This document shows, piece after piece, positions 44,594 to 55,666 of a stretch of 64,000 bases of DNA; position 1 is the stretch's first letter, and every line of letters begins with the position of its first letter. The notes under the pieces were generated by a model. The model was not told the origin of the DNA. It searched no databases and was given only the letters and a program-made list of their open reading frames with translations. This DNA comes from Flagellimonas meridianipacifica. Its GTDB lineage: Bacteria > Bacteroidota > Bacteroidia > Flavobacteriales > Flavobacteriaceae. A program made the translations under genes and the position numbers. The DNA is taken from NCBI RefSeq assembly GCF_003001695.1, contig NZ_PVYX01000002.1, positions 930,001 to 994,000 of the forward strand, read 5' to 3'.

Positions 44594-46389
44594 TGGGTAC
44601 TAAAAGAATATATCGGAAAGACATTACAGCCCTAGTGAGCGTGTTGGGTTTCATGCTTCTGGTGACTTCCGAAGGATTTGGTCAGAATATGGCAACAAAC
44701 AAGAATCAATTTCCAAAGGAAAGGGTGTATGTGCATGTGAATTCGACCACAGCTTTCGTGGGAGAGTATTTGTTGTATAGTATCTATTGCTTAGATGAAG
44801 AAACACGTAAACCCAGCAGGATAAGTAAGATTGCCTATGTGGATTTAATCGGTGAAGATGGCAAGCTGGTTTTTCAACAAAAGGTTAAATTGAACGATGG
44901 TCGATCATATTCAGACTTTTTTATTCCCACTACCGTAGTTTCAGGAAACTATAAGTTGATTGGGTACACCCAGTGGATGCAAAACTTTGACAGGGAAGAA
45001 TTTTTCAGGCAAAATATTACCGTCATAAATCCGTATACCAGCGATCAAAGGGTGTTTCTGAAACAAGGACCGGATTCACTTGCCCAGTCATCCTCGGTAA
45101 TTCAAACACAAGTTTTAAAAGGCAATGATTTAACATCTAATATTGCAACTGACCTTGCCATCAAGCTTGAATCCTCTAGATTCGGTACTAGGGAAAAGGT
45201 GGTTTTCCAATTAGCTTTAAAAGAACTAAAGACTAAAGATTACAGCGTTTCTGTCTCCGTGAGGAGAAAACCTTACATGCCCTCACCTAGTCTCGTCTCC
45301 TCACATTTCATGAAGACTTTAGAAGGTAAGGATGCTATTAAACCGTCTTCCCAATCAAATTCCTATCCCTATCTTCCAGAGATAAGGGGAGAGTTGATTT
45401 CCGGAAGAATTTTGAATAAGTCGACAATGAGACCCGCTAAGGCAATGGGAGTTTCTCTTTCCATTTCCGGTTATAATTCACACTTTAAAACAGCTTATAC
45501 TAATCTAGATGGAACGTTTCATTTTTCCATCCAAGACGATTATGGAGGGGAAACAGCTATAGTTCAAATTCTTGGCGATGAGAATGAAGCATACAAACTT
45601 GAAATATTCGATAATAAACAACCCATAGTAAAAGAAGAGGATTTCTTCTCTTTTCAATTAGAGGAAGAGATGGAAGCAGGTATCTTAGAGCGTAGCTTTC
45701 ACAACCAAATTGAAAATGCTTTTTTTAGTGTTAAGCCGGATACCGTCCAGACCATTGGTTCGAAAACCCCTTTTTTTCTGGAGAATAATTTGGAGTATAT
45801 TTTGGATGACTATACAAGATTCCCAACCTTAAGGGAAACGGTGGTTGAGATTTTGGAGCATCTTTGGATAAAAAGAGAGTCTTCAGGGAAAAGAACCTTT
45901 AAAGTGCGTGTGAATCCACCGTATTCGGAATCTGATAAAAAGCCTTTGGTGTTGATGGATGGACTTCAGGTATTGAATCATGAGAGCCTTATGGAGTATA
46001 ATGCACGGCAAATCGAAAAAATATCTGTCGGACGGGGGCGGTATGTTTTTGGTAAAGAGGTATATGATGGGGTAATAAGCATTGAAACCTTTAAGAAGGA
46101 TTACAACTTTCCTTTAGATGGTACATCAAGAATGAGCGTAAAATTGGTTAAACCCCAAGCTCGGAAAAAATATTTTATACAAAGGTATTTGGAGAGTGAA
46201 GACCTAAACAACCAAAGTATTCCTGATTTTCGCTATCAACTTCTGTGGATGCCCAATGTCTTTATCAACGAATCTGGGAGTTTCACCTTTTTTACCTCCG
46301 ATATAAAGGGGGAGTTCGAAATATGTGTTGAGGGGTTCTCCAAAAAAGGTATTCCAGTGTCATTGAGGGAAACCATAATTGTTGAATAA
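44590..46389 (+). CDS. MG2-like protein with a plug-like domain
   Basis: This 599-aa protein has a signal peptide (about 1-33, cut near FGQ). Residues about 40-150 match a macroglobulin-like MG2 domain (RVYVHVNSTTAFVGEYLLYSIYCLD). A small carboxypeptidase-regulatory-like segment lies at about 265-330. At 450-500 the sequence resembles a TonB-receptor plug (VLMDGLQVLNHESL, IEKISVGRGRYVFG, GVISIET). The end matches macroglobulin-type strands (WMPNVFINESGSFTFFTSD). There is no beta-barrel, so it is not a receptor by itself. ATGs at 44590 and 44593 are adjacent; the first overlaps the DUF4249 stop. It ends the operon with the TonB receptor. Function is unknown. Confidence 0.8.
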   Translation: MMGTKRIYRKDITALVSVLGFMLLVTSEGFGQNMATNKNQFPKERVYVHVNSTTAFVGEYLLYSIYCLDEETRKPSRISKIAYVDLIGEDGKLVFQQKVKLNDGRSYSDFFIPTTVVSGNYKLIGYTQWMQNFDREEFFRQNITVINPYTSDQRVFLKQGPDSLAQSSSVIQTQVLKGNDLTSNIATDLAIKLESSRFGTREKVVFQLALKELKTKDYSVSVSVRRKPYMPSPSLVSSHFMKTLEGKDAIKPSSQSNSYPYLPEIRGELISGRILNKSTMRPAKAMGVSLSISGYNSHFKTAYTNLDGTFHFSIQDDYGGETAIVQILGDENEAYKLEIFDNKQPIVKEEDFFSFQLEEEMEAGILERSFHNQIENAFFSVKPDTVQTIGSKTPFFLENNLEYILDDYTRFPTLRETVVEILEHLWIKRESSGKRTFKVRVNPPYSESDKKPLVLMDGLQVLNHESLMEYNARQIEKISVGRGRYVFGKEVYDGVISIETFKKDYNFPLDGTSRMSVKLVKPQARKKYFIQRYLESEDLNNQSIPDFRYQLLWMPNVFINESGSFTFFTSDIKGEFEICVEGFSKKGIPVSLRETIIVE

Positions 46390-46500
46390 AAAGGTTAGCC
46401 CTCAAAACGCTACATTTATTTTACATCATTTTGAATGCAAAGGCCTCTTATTGTTGTAAATTAGCCAGAAATTGGATTAAAATCTAAACAACAAGAACGT

Positions 46501-47157
46501 ATGAAATTTTTTATCGATACGGCCAACCTTGACCAAATAAGAGAAGCCCAACAACTTGGGGTTTTGGATGGGGTGACCACAAACCCTTCACTTATGGCTA
46601 AGGAAGGGATTACCGGAAAAGAGAATATTTTAAAGCACTATGTTGATATTTGCTCCATCGTTGAAGGCGATGTTTCTGCGGAAGTTGTGTCCACTGATTT
46701 TGAGGGCATGGTGAAAGAAGGAGAGGAGCTTGCCGCATTGCACGAGCAGATTGTGGTAAAAGTGCCTATGATAAAAGATGGGGTAAAGGCATTAAAATAC
46801 TTTTCAGATAAGGGCATTAAAACCAATTGCACACTAGTATTCTCTCCTGGACAGGCATTGTTGGCGGCTAAAGCTGGCGCCACCTATGTATCTCCTTTTA
46901 TTGGCAGATTGGACGATATTTCAACCGACGGGCTTAATCTGATAGCGGAAATCCGAACAATTTATGACAATTATGGTTTTGAAACGCAAATATTGGCCGC
47001 CTCGGTACGCCATACCATGCATGTTATTGATTGTGCTAAAATTGGTTCTGATGTGATGACCGGTCCGTTGTCGGCTATCGAAGGATTATTGAAGCATCCC
47101 TTGACAGACATAGGTCTTGAAAAGTTCTTGGCAGATTACAAGAAGGGAAATTCTTAA
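46501..47157 (+). CDS. fsa: Transaldolase / fructose-6-phosphate aldolase
   Basis: This 218-aa TIM-barrel enzyme of the short transaldolase family starts [13 protein letters not shown], has [14 protein letters not shown], then KVPMIKDG and [26 protein letters not shown], with ASVRHTMHV near the C-terminus. The active Lys lies in the NCTLVFS/KVP region. Whether it acts as transaldolase (sugar-phosphate carbon transfer) or as fructose-6-phosphate aldolase cannot be told from sequence alone. It is followed by a clear terminator. Confidence 0.94.
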   Translation: MKFFIDTANLDQIREAQQLGVLDGVTTNPSLMAKEGITGKENILKHYVDICSIVEGDVSAEVVSTDFEGMVKEGEELAALHEQIVVKVPMIKDGVKALKYFSDKGIKTNCTLVFSPGQALLAAKAGATYVSPFIGRLDDISTDGLNLIAEIRTIYDNYGFETQILAASVRHTMHVIDCAKIGSDVMTGPLSAIEGLLKHPLTDIGLEKFLADYKKGNS

Positions 47158-47190
47158 GAAAAAACAATTAAGATATTATGATTACCAAGG

Positions 47191-47218
47191 CCCTGAATGA
47201 AAGTTCAGGGTTGTTTTT
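47191..47218 (+). terminator. Intrinsic terminator after fsa
   Basis: CCCTGAA and TTCAGGG form a perfect 7-bp stem with a six-base loop and the tail TTGTTTTT. It lies 33 bp after the fsa stop and 3 bp from the end of the convergent gene. Confidence 0.82.
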
Positions 47219-47220
47219 AT

Positions 47221-48603
47221 TTAGAAAGATTTATAAAGGTTGGCAAAGGCATCCACTATCAGTGTGTCCTCAGCAATAACGCATTTGTTGAGGCCATCCA
47301 CAATCATTGTGGTTTGTACTTTCTCAAAATCTTCTCCCCTAAACTGTCTACTTTTGTCGAGATTAAACTCCTCAAGAGTTTTAAGCCACTGAGGTTGAGA
47401 GGTTCTTATACTAATACCCACAAAATTGTGGTCAGGATGTTTTTTCTCCAGATAGGCTACGTGAGATAATATATTCTTTAAATGCTTTTTTTGGGTAGAG
47501 GTCCAGAAGTAGAAAACGGTCTTTTTCTGCTTACTGATTTCTTTGAGATGTACTTGTTGGTTATTTGCATTCCAAACCTGAAGATCGGGTAAGCTATTAT
47601 TGGGTTGAAGACTTTGAATGCCTTCATATAGGTATGCGATTTCCTTTTTATGCTCTTCATTAGTAGAAAGCCTCTTGAACTTATCTATGAAAATCCTTGA
47701 TTCTTCATTGGTGTTATGTTCTTTAAGTAAGTAATCCATAGCCACGTTTCGGAACAGATTGTTTCTTATCTCAGGCACTTGAACCAAACTATCCACCAAT
47801 TTTAGGATATGCTTGTTAAAATGAAGATGACTGATTACAACCTCTCCGTTCGCAGAACAGTCCTTCATACATGACATGTACGCTAGATTTCCTAGGTGAT
47901 GTTTCATGAAATCAAAGTAGGGCCGGAAATATGTTAAGTTGTGATCATTAAGATTCAAGGTTTTCCGGTATCCATAAAAAGAATTGTCTAAATCATGAAT
48001 GGTTTCCTCTCCAGTCTTCTTTTTGTGGTAGAATGGATACTTTTCTTTATAGAGATAACTGTTATAGTCAATTGAGGCTTTGGCCATAGAGAAAACCTTC
48101 TCTGTTAAATCATTCTCTTTGACCAATTCTTCTAGATGTTGAATTTTCTTTGAACGAAGTGAATCTATTTTCTGGCTAAACTCAGCTGGAGGTAGTTTAT
48201 AAAAATTGTAAATCATCATTTCCTCATCTTCATGGGCCAAGAACATTTCAATAAGAAAATTATTTATTTCGGCACCTTCGCCTGAGAAGACCAACGATTC
48301 ATCAAATTCAATGGTGTTTAAACGGATAAGTAGGCTATCTCCTTCTTGAAGATATACATATTGTAATTCGGGGCTATGGTCAAAATGGTAAAGCCCTTCT
48401 TCAATACCCTGGAGTTTGAATGAAAAATGGTCGTTGTTGTTCAGCTTGGCAGAATCTATAACCGCATCGTCTTTATACAAAACCACAAAGTCACTAGTGG
48501 GATTCACAATTTCTCCGCTGAGAATAACGGACGGACACTCTTTAGCTTTGTCGGAGCACGCAATTATAGATAGGAAAGAGAGGCCGAGTAATAGTCTAGT
48601 CAT
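47221..48603 (-). CDS. Thioredoxin-fold lipoprotein lacking the redox Cys pair
   Basis: This 460-aa envelope lipoprotein has its Cys at the end of SFLSIIAC (Cys16). The first 100 residues look like a DUF4369-type N-terminal domain of TlpA-like proteins (VVLYKDDAVIDSAKLNNNDHFSFKLQG). A long helical middle follows, then a thioredoxin-like fold from about residue 338 (LPDLQVWNANNQQVHLKEI). Where TlpA would have WCxxC it has FWTSTQKKH (about 366-374), so neither Cys is present. It probably binds something rather than making disulfides. It stands alone, with a terminator of the convergent fsa gene beyond its end. Confidence 0.78.
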   Translation of the reverse strand: MTRLLLGLSFLSIIACSDKAKECPSVILSGEIVNPTSDFVVLYKDDAVIDSAKLNNNDHFSFKLQGIEEGLYHFDHSPELQYVYLQEGDSLLIRLNTIEFDESLVFSGEGAEINNFLIEMFLAHEDEEMMIYNFYKLPPAEFSQKIDSLRSKKIQHLEELVKENDLTEKVFSMAKASIDYNSYLYKEKYPFYHKKKTGEETIHDLDNSFYGYRKTLNLNDHNLTYFRPYFDFMKHHLGNLAYMSCMKDCSANGEVVISHLHFNKHILKLVDSLVQVPEIRNNLFRNVAMDYLLKEHNTNEESRIFIDKFKRLSTNEEHKKEIAYLYEGIQSLQPNNSLPDLQVWNANNQQVHLKEISKQKKTVFYFWTSTQKKHLKNILSHVAYLEKKHPDHNFVGISIRTSQPQWLKTLEEFNLDKSRQFRGEDFEKVQTTMIVDGLNKCVIAEDTLIVDAFANLYKSF

Positions 48604-48723
48604 ACAAAAATCTCCATCATATTCGACCTACAAATTTAAACATACCTGACGACTGCCTTGTTAATGGCTAGTTAAATGTTGTAAAACCCTGCTTTTCTGA
48701 TTTTTAAATATCTCCATTTCTAT

Positions 48724-48754
48724 TGGAAATACATAAGGGTTTTATCTATTTTTG
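48724..48754 (+). promoter_or_regulatory. Promoter of the ABC-F gene
   Basis: TTG at 48724-48726 and TATTTTTG at 48747-48754, with a 20-base spacer, match the Bacteroidota pattern. The expected start site near 48760 gives a leader of about 11 bases before the ATG at 48771. Confidence 0.65.
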
Positions 48755-48767
48755 CCAAAAATTTTGA

Positions 48768-50402
<1,635 letters not shown>

Positions 50403-50403
50403 A

Positions 50404-51123
50404 CTATGCGTTAAAATACTTGCTGTTCCAAATAGCTGGATTAAAGTTTTTGCCCAATGCAAACCCGTAAAATATTACAACGGAAGCAATACACTTGAAC
50501 ATAAAGAAATAAATAATCCAGAATTCTGTTGCCGAATCATTTTTGGAAAACAAGCCGTTGGGTACAAGTAGGGTGGCAAAGTAACTTATCACCAAAGTGA
50601 GCAACGTAAGATTCACAATACCTTTAAACGGCCAAACCAAAAGTTTTCTAAATGGACTTAGGTCATTTCCCCATTTGTGAATCAAATAGAAATAACCGTT
50701 TCCTATTGGAGCAAACAAAAGTGGATCATCTTTATCCTCTAATTTGAAGAGTTTGGAAGGAGCCATTATCTTGAAACCTTTAATATCGGTATCATGTTGG
50801 GCCTCCATTTCCTTGATTATATCATAGGCTTTTTGTGGTATTTGTCCTTTGAAGTATTTAGAATCCAAAAAACGCAATCGATAATCTATACAGATTTTTT
50901 TGATTTGATCAATGTGATAAATCCGCGATGTCTCCAGTAAGTCAAATACAAAATTGTTGCTTTCAATAGCTTTTTTTGATTTGAGTTCTTCAGTTATTTT
51001 TTCTTGCGGGCTTACGGTAGTATCTAAGATAGCGTGTACCTCGTCCAAAATACGGTTCTCTGAAAGTTCTTTGTTTTTGAGCCGGGAGAGAATTTGCTCA
51101 ATGTTGGTGTTTTGAAATATCAT
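50404..51123 (-). CDS. Uncharacterised protein with two C-terminal membrane helices
   Basis: I do not recognise this 239-aa protein. The first 160 residues are soluble and helix-rich (NIEQILSRLKNKELSENRILDEVH; KKAYDIIKEMEAQHD-like). Two hydrophobic segments follow near the C-terminus (VNLTLLTLVISYFATLLVP and EFWIIYFFMFKCIASVVIFYGFAL), so the protein is probably anchored in the inner membrane with the soluble part in the cytoplasm. It is convergent with the ABC-F gene, with one base between stops, and divergent from the fasciclin gene. The function is unknown. Confidence 0.7.
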   Translation of the reverse strand: MIFQNTNIEQILSRLKNKELSENRILDEVHAILDTTVSPQEKITEELKSKKAIESNNFVFDLLETSRIYHIDQIKKICIDYRLRFLDSKYFKGQIPQKAYDIIKEMEAQHDTDIKGFKIMAPSKLFKLEDKDDPLLFAPIGNGYFYLIHKWGNDLSPFRKLLVWPFKGIVNLTLLTLVISYFATLLVPNGLFSKNDSATEFWIIYFFMFKCIASVVIFYGFALGKNFNPAIWNSKYFNA

Positions 51124-51198
51124 CGTTTTCTTCTTAGCAATTACTCAAAGTTAACCATAAGAAGTTGTCAAGGGCAATAGTCGAAGGGAATTAAAATG

Positions 51199-51213
51199 TT
51201 AACATTTTGTTAA
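51199..51213. promoter_or_regulatory. Inverted repeat TTAACA-N3-TGTTAA upstream of fasciclin gene
   Basis: This is a perfect 6-bp inverted repeat in the 216-bp divergent gap. It nearly repeats the site at 7597-7612 upstream of the RprX/RprY-like pair. A shared regulator is possible but unproven, as such AT-rich repeats can arise by chance. Confidence 0.3.
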
Positions 51214-51339
51214 AACAATAGTAATGTTACTAAGCTGAGCAACTTTTGAGAAAAAAAATGTATCTTACCGATGATTTTTACCGTTCGACGTTAAAATCAA
51301 ACAAACTTTTAGTGAATTTAAGCCCCAAAGAACACTTAA

Positions 51340-51861
51340 ATGAAGTCCCCAATCATTAATTACCTACTTGCTTTTTCCTTTCTTTTTTTTGTCGAATCTT
51401 TTGCTCAGACTAAGTCTATCGTTTCATCAGCCGGAGCTTCTGGAAATCATAGTATGTTGATAGCTGCCGTAGAGGCTACTGAGATAGATGAAGTATTGGA
51501 AAAATCAGGACCGTTCACCGTATTTGCACCTTCTGATGCTGCATTTCAACGTTTTTCTTCTGATAAACTGAAGCAGTTAATGACGTCTAATGATAAATCA
51601 AAACTTAAATCGCTGGTTAGTTATCATATTGTTGCAGGAAAACTCACAGCTTCTCGTATTTTAAAAGCAATGTGCAGAGGAAACGGAAAAGCGTCCTTTA
51701 CCACCATTCAAGGCAAGAAATTGCAGGCCCACATGGAAGGATATGACATCGTGCTTACCGACCCGTTGGGCAATACAGCGCGAATTATCCAAGCAGATGT
51801 GAGTCAACAAAATGGTATAATACACGAAATAGATAGCGTGATTGTGCCTACTAGCATGTAG
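51340..51861 (+). CDS. Secreted fasciclin-domain protein
   Basis: This 173-aa protein has a signal peptide (about 1-22, cut near FAQ) and one fasciclin (FAS1) domain. The domain is shown by HSMLIAAVEATEIDEVLEKSGPFTVFAPSDAAFQRFS, then YHIVAGKLTA and the final NGIIHEIDSVIVPT motif. FAS1 domains promote cell adhesion or bind other surface proteins. It is divergent from a membrane-protein gene and convergent with pheT 9 bp away. The long 5' gap carries an inverted repeat. Confidence 0.92.
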   Translation: MKSPIINYLLAFSFLFFVESFAQTKSIVSSAGASGNHSMLIAAVEATEIDEVLEKSGPFTVFAPSDAAFQRFSSDKLKQLMTSNDKSKLKSLVSYHIVAGKLTASRILKAMCRGNGKASFTTIQGKKLQAHMEGYDIVLTDPLGNTARIIQADVSQQNGIIHEIDSVIVPTSM

Positions 51862-51869
51862 GGACAGGC

Positions 51870-54293
51870 CTATCTAAGGGTAGCTCCAAGCTTGTCTTCG
51901 TAATTTGCCTGCAACTTCTTCATTATTTTGTCAATCTGCTTATCCGTCAATGTTTTATTCTCATCTTGAAGCGTAAAGCTGACCGCATAGGACTTTTTTC
52001 CTTCAGGAAGATTATTACCAAGATAGACATCGAACAAATTAACATTTTTGAGTAGCTTTTTTTCTGTTTGCCAAGCTGTGTCATAAACATTTTTAAAGCT
52101 GACACTTTCATCCAATAACAACGCAAAATCCCTGGTGACCTCGGGAAACTTGGGAATGTCGCGATATACGATTTCCTCTTCCCTTAAAAAGCTCATAATG
52201 GCACTCCAGTCAAAATCGGCGTACAGTACGTCCACCTTTACATCCATTTTCTTTGCAACCGTTTTACTAACAATACCATAACTGCATAATGGTTTTCCAT
52301 TTTTGCTGCTAGTAAGACCTTCCGTAAAAATGGGGTTATTGGAAATGGGTTGATTTTTCAAATCCTGTAATCCCAAACGTTGAAATATGCTCTCTACTGC
52401 CCCTTTCAAAAAGAAAAAATCCGTGGTGGTGTTACTCACTGACCAGTTTTCAGGTAAGCGATTGCCAACAAGATATAGTGCTAGGTGCGGTTTTTCGTTG
52501 TACGAGTCTTTTACTTTATGATATGTGGTACCAAATTCGTAGAGCTTAAGTCGGTTTTGTTGTCTGTTAAGATTGTGTGCTATGGTCTCCAGTCCTGATG
52601 GCAGCATTGAGGTTCGCATTACCGAAAGGTCAAGACTCAGGGGATTGATCATGTCCACAGCATCACTAGAGGAGGAAAGAGTTTCTAAATTCTCTTTGGA
52701 AACCAGGCTATTGGTCATTATTTCATAAAAACCATGTGAAGCCAACATATTTCCAATGGTATCCTGAACGGTATGGTTCTCCAGTCTTGAAGTAACCGCA
52801 ATGGAGGCATTTAATTTTTGTTTAAAATCGATGTTGTTATATCCATAGACACGCAATATTTCTTCAATTACGTCCACTTCGCGTTCCACATCAACACGGT
52901 AAAATGGAATGGTAAGTCCTAACCCGGATTCGGTGACATTATTCACTTTAATTTCCAAGGAAGACAAAATGGATTTGATGGTGTCCCTAGGAATTTCTTG
53001 TCCAATCAAGGAGTTGATTTTTTCGAAAGTCAAGAAAACTTGTCTTTCTTTAGGCTTTTTAGGAAACAAATCAACCAATTCGGAGCTTATTTCGCCTCCA
53101 GCTATTTCACGAATCAGGACCGCAGCTCTTTTAAGCGCATATTCGGTAAGGTCTATATCAATCCCACGTTCAAAACGAAAAGATGCATCTGTATTTAGAC
53201 CATGTCTTTTTGCGGTTTTTCGAATGGAAACAGGATTGAAGTAGGCACTTTCCAAAAAAATGGATGTCGTGTCTTCCGTAACACCGGAATGAATGCCACC
53301 GAATACACCAGCGATGCACATGGGTTTTTCACTATCACATATCATCAAATCCTCTTCATGTAGCTCACGCTCTACACCGTCCAGGGTTACAAATTTAGTC
53401 CCCTTGGGAAGTCGTTTCACTTCAATTCTACCCCCCTTAATTTTTATGGCATCAAAAGCATGAAGGGGTTGCCCAAGTTCATGCAACACATAATTTGTAG
53501 CATCTACCACATTGTTTATGGGAGATAGGCCAATGGCATTCAACCTATTCTTTAGCCAATCAGGCGACTCTTGTACAATAAGATTGTTTATGGTTATCCC
53601 ACAGTATCTAGGAGCTAAATCGTTTTCCTCTACTTCCACATCAATTTTGAGGGAACGATTGTCAATGGAAAAATTACTCGTGGATGGAGTAAGGAGTCCC
53701 TTTTGTATCTCTTTCTGTTCCAATCCAGCTTTTAAGTCACGGGCAACACCAAAATGGCTCATTGCGTCTGCTCGATTTGGGGTAAGGCCAATTTCAAAAA
53801 CTTTGTCATGCTCCACTTCAAAAACTTCGCTACACGGGCTCCCAGGTATCAGTGAATCACTGAGCACCATAATACCCTCATGACTACTACCTAAGCCCAA
53901 TTCATCCTCCGCACATATCATCCCTTGGCTTTCCTCACCGCGGATTTTTCCTTTCTTTATTTGCCAAGGTTCACCATCGGCGGTGTAAAGTGTGGTTCCA
54001 ATGGTGGCCACTGGAACTTTCTGACCTGTTGCTACATTTGGGGCTCCACATACTATCTGAACTGGGTCTTCCAATCCAATATCCACGGAAGTGATTTTCA
54101 GGCGATCTGCATTTGGATGCTGGGAACAGCTTAGAACTTCACCTACTACAACACCTTCCAGACCTCCTTTGATGGATTCAAAATCCGAAATGCCCTCAAC
54201 CTCAAGGCCCAAGTCGGTCAAAAGCTCCCCAGTTTCCTCAGCACTCCAATCAATGCTCAAGAATTGCTTTAACCAGTTGTAAGAAATTTTCAT
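51870..54293 (-). CDS. pheT: Phenylalanine-tRNA ligase, beta subunit
   Basis: This is the beta subunit of the cytoplasmic alpha2-beta2 enzyme that charges tRNA-Phe. The 807-aa protein starts MKISYNWLKQFLS. It has a tRNA-binding domain (VGEVLSCSQHPNADRLKIT), a B3/B4 editing-type region (SPINNVVDATNYVLHELGQPLHAFDA), the B5 domain (DVIEEILRVYGYNNIDF) and a C-terminal anticodon-binding ferredoxin-like domain (FPEVTRDFALLLDESVSF). A good promoter lies just upstream. pheS is not in the window. Confidence 0.97.
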   Translation of the reverse strand: MKISYNWLKQFLSIDWSAEETGELLTDLGLEVEGISDFESIKGGLEGVVVGEVLSCSQHPNADRLKITSVDIGLEDPVQIVCGAPNVATGQKVPVATIGTTLYTADGEPWQIKKGKIRGEESQGMICAEDELGLGSSHEGIMVLSDSLIPGSPCSEVFEVEHDKVFEIGLTPNRADAMSHFGVARDLKAGLEQKEIQKGLLTPSTSNFSIDNRSLKIDVEVEENDLAPRYCGITINNLIVQESPDWLKNRLNAIGLSPINNVVDATNYVLHELGQPLHAFDAIKIKGGRIEVKRLPKGTKFVTLDGVERELHEEDLMICDSEKPMCIAGVFGGIHSGVTEDTTSIFLESAYFNPVSIRKTAKRHGLNTDASFRFERGIDIDLTEYALKRAAVLIREIAGGEISSELVDLFPKKPKERQVFLTFEKINSLIGQEIPRDTIKSILSSLEIKVNNVTESGLGLTIPFYRVDVEREVDVIEEILRVYGYNNIDFKQKLNASIAVTSRLENHTVQDTIGNMLASHGFYEIMTNSLVSKENLETLSSSSDAVDMINPLSLDLSVMRTSMLPSGLETIAHNLNRQQNRLKLYEFGTTYHKVKDSYNEKPHLALYLVGNRLPENWSVSNTTTDFFFLKGAVESIFQRLGLQDLKNQPISNNPIFTEGLTSSKNGKPLCSYGIVSKTVAKKMDVKVDVLYADFDWSAIMSFLREEEIVYRDIPKFPEVTRDFALLLDESVSFKNVYDTAWQTEKKLLKNVNLFDVYLGNNLPEGKKSYAVSFTLQDENKTLTDKQIDKIMKKLQANYEDKLGATLR

Positions 54294-54312
54294 ACCCCAA
54301 ATTTAAAGTGGA

Positions 54313-54343
54313 CAAATATAAAACAATAGGGAAAGAGATTCAA
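54313..54343 (-). promoter_or_regulatory. Promoter of pheT
   Basis: On the minus strand TTG at 54343-54341 and TATATTTG at 54320-54313 are separated by 20 bases, matching the Bacteroidota pattern. The expected start site near 54307 would leave about 14 bases before the pheT ATG at 54293. Confidence 0.75.
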
Positions 54344-54421
54344 TGTAAATAATTAACGGTCAACTTGTCCGTAATGTAAGTTTTCTGAAGTATTTTCGAT
54401 ACTTCGATAAATGAAAAGCTT

Positions 54422-55666
54422 ATGAAAAGAAGGGCTCTTTTACTATTGGTGACTGTTTTTATGGCATGGTCCTGTAAAAAGGAAGAAAAAGGAACATTGC
54501 CGGCTGAAGGTGATTGGTGGGCGATAATGCAGGTAGATGAGAAAGAACAACTTCCGTTTAATTTTACGTTGGAAAAACAGGATGAAAGTCAATATAGACT
54601 TGAAATGTATAATGCGGACGAGGTTGTGGTAGTTGATGAAATATCGTTTTCCCAGGATAGCATACGCATCCAAATGCCAGTTTTTGAAGGGTATATATCC
54701 GGTACTTTTACCGAAAATGAAATTAAGGGAAGTTTTATAAAAGAAAGCTTGGATAGGGTAGTGCCCTTTGAAGCATTCCATGGGAAAAGGGATAGATTTT
54801 TAGTTGAAAAAGAACCCACGGAAAACATTTCAGGGGTCTGGGAAACTTATTTTGAGCCTGGTACCGTGGAGCAGTATGCTGCAAAAGGATTATTTGTTCA
54901 ACAAGGCAATAAAATTGAAGGAACTTTCAGGACTACAACCGGAGATTATCGCTTTTTGGAAGGTGTTGTTGATGGAGACTCATTAAAATTATCCACTTTT
55001 GATGGCGCTCACGTATTTCTGTTCACAGCAAAAATAGACAAGGATTCGTTGGAAGGAGTGTTCTATTCGGGCAACCATTCCAAGGAAAAGTTTATAGCCA
55101 AACGAAACGAAGCGTTTGAACTTCCCGATGCTAATAGTCTTACCTATCTGAAGGAAGGGTATGAAACTTTTGATTTTTCTTTTCCTGATGGGCAAGGTTC
55201 TATGGTTAGCTTACAAGATTCTCAATTTGAAAACAAACCCGTTGTGGTTCAAATTATGGGCTCTTGGTGCCCTAATTGTTTGGATGAAACCAAGTTTTAT
55301 GTAGATTACTTGGAACAAAATCCTGATTTGGAAATTGAGTTTATTGGATTGGCTTTTGAATACGCCAAAACTGAAGACAAAGCTTGGAATAGTATTAATC
55401 GATTGAAGGATAGAATTAATATTCCGTATCCCATTTTATTGGCACAGTATGGAACATCCAACAAAAAACTGGCCAACGAAAAATTACCTATGTTGAATCA
55501 TGTGCTGTCCTATCCAACCACCATTTTTATTGATAGTAAGGGTGATGTAAAAAAGATTCACACCGGGTTTAACGGTCCAGCTACCGGTAAAAAGTATGAG
55601 GAGTACATCCAGGGATTTGAAAAAACAATAAAGGAACTGACGCAAGATGAAGCGGCGGCTATATGA
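54422..55666 (+). CDS. TlpA-like thiol-disulfide oxidoreductase lipoprotein
   Basis: This 414-aa envelope lipoprotein has its Cys at MAWSC (Cys18), then KKEEKG. Two beta-sandwich regions fill about 28-225, with repeated IEGTFR and EGVFYS-type strands. The C-terminal thioredoxin domain (about 245-400) has the redox centre SWCPNC (Cys283 and Cys286) and a cis-proline loop in LSYPTTIFIDSKG. It likely reduces disulfides of exported proteins; the electron source is not visible. Its stop overlaps the end of leuB by 8 bp on the other strand. Confidence 0.9.
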   Translation: MKRRALLLLVTVFMAWSCKKEEKGTLPAEGDWWAIMQVDEKEQLPFNFTLEKQDESQYRLEMYNADEVVVVDEISFSQDSIRIQMPVFEGYISGTFTENEIKGSFIKESLDRVVPFEAFHGKRDRFLVEKEPTENISGVWETYFEPGTVEQYAAKGLFVQQGNKIEGTFRTTTGDYRFLEGVVDGDSLKLSTFDGAHVFLFTAKIDKDSLEGVFYSGNHSKEKFIAKRNEAFELPDANSLTYLKEGYETFDFSFPDGQGSMVSLQDSQFENKPVVVQIMGSWCPNCLDETKFYVDYLEQNPDLEIEFIGLAFEYAKTEDKAWNSINRLKDRINIPYPILLAQYGTSNKKLANEKLPMLNHVLSYPTTIFIDSKGDVKKIHTGFNGPATGKKYEEYIQGFEKTIKELTQDEAAAI

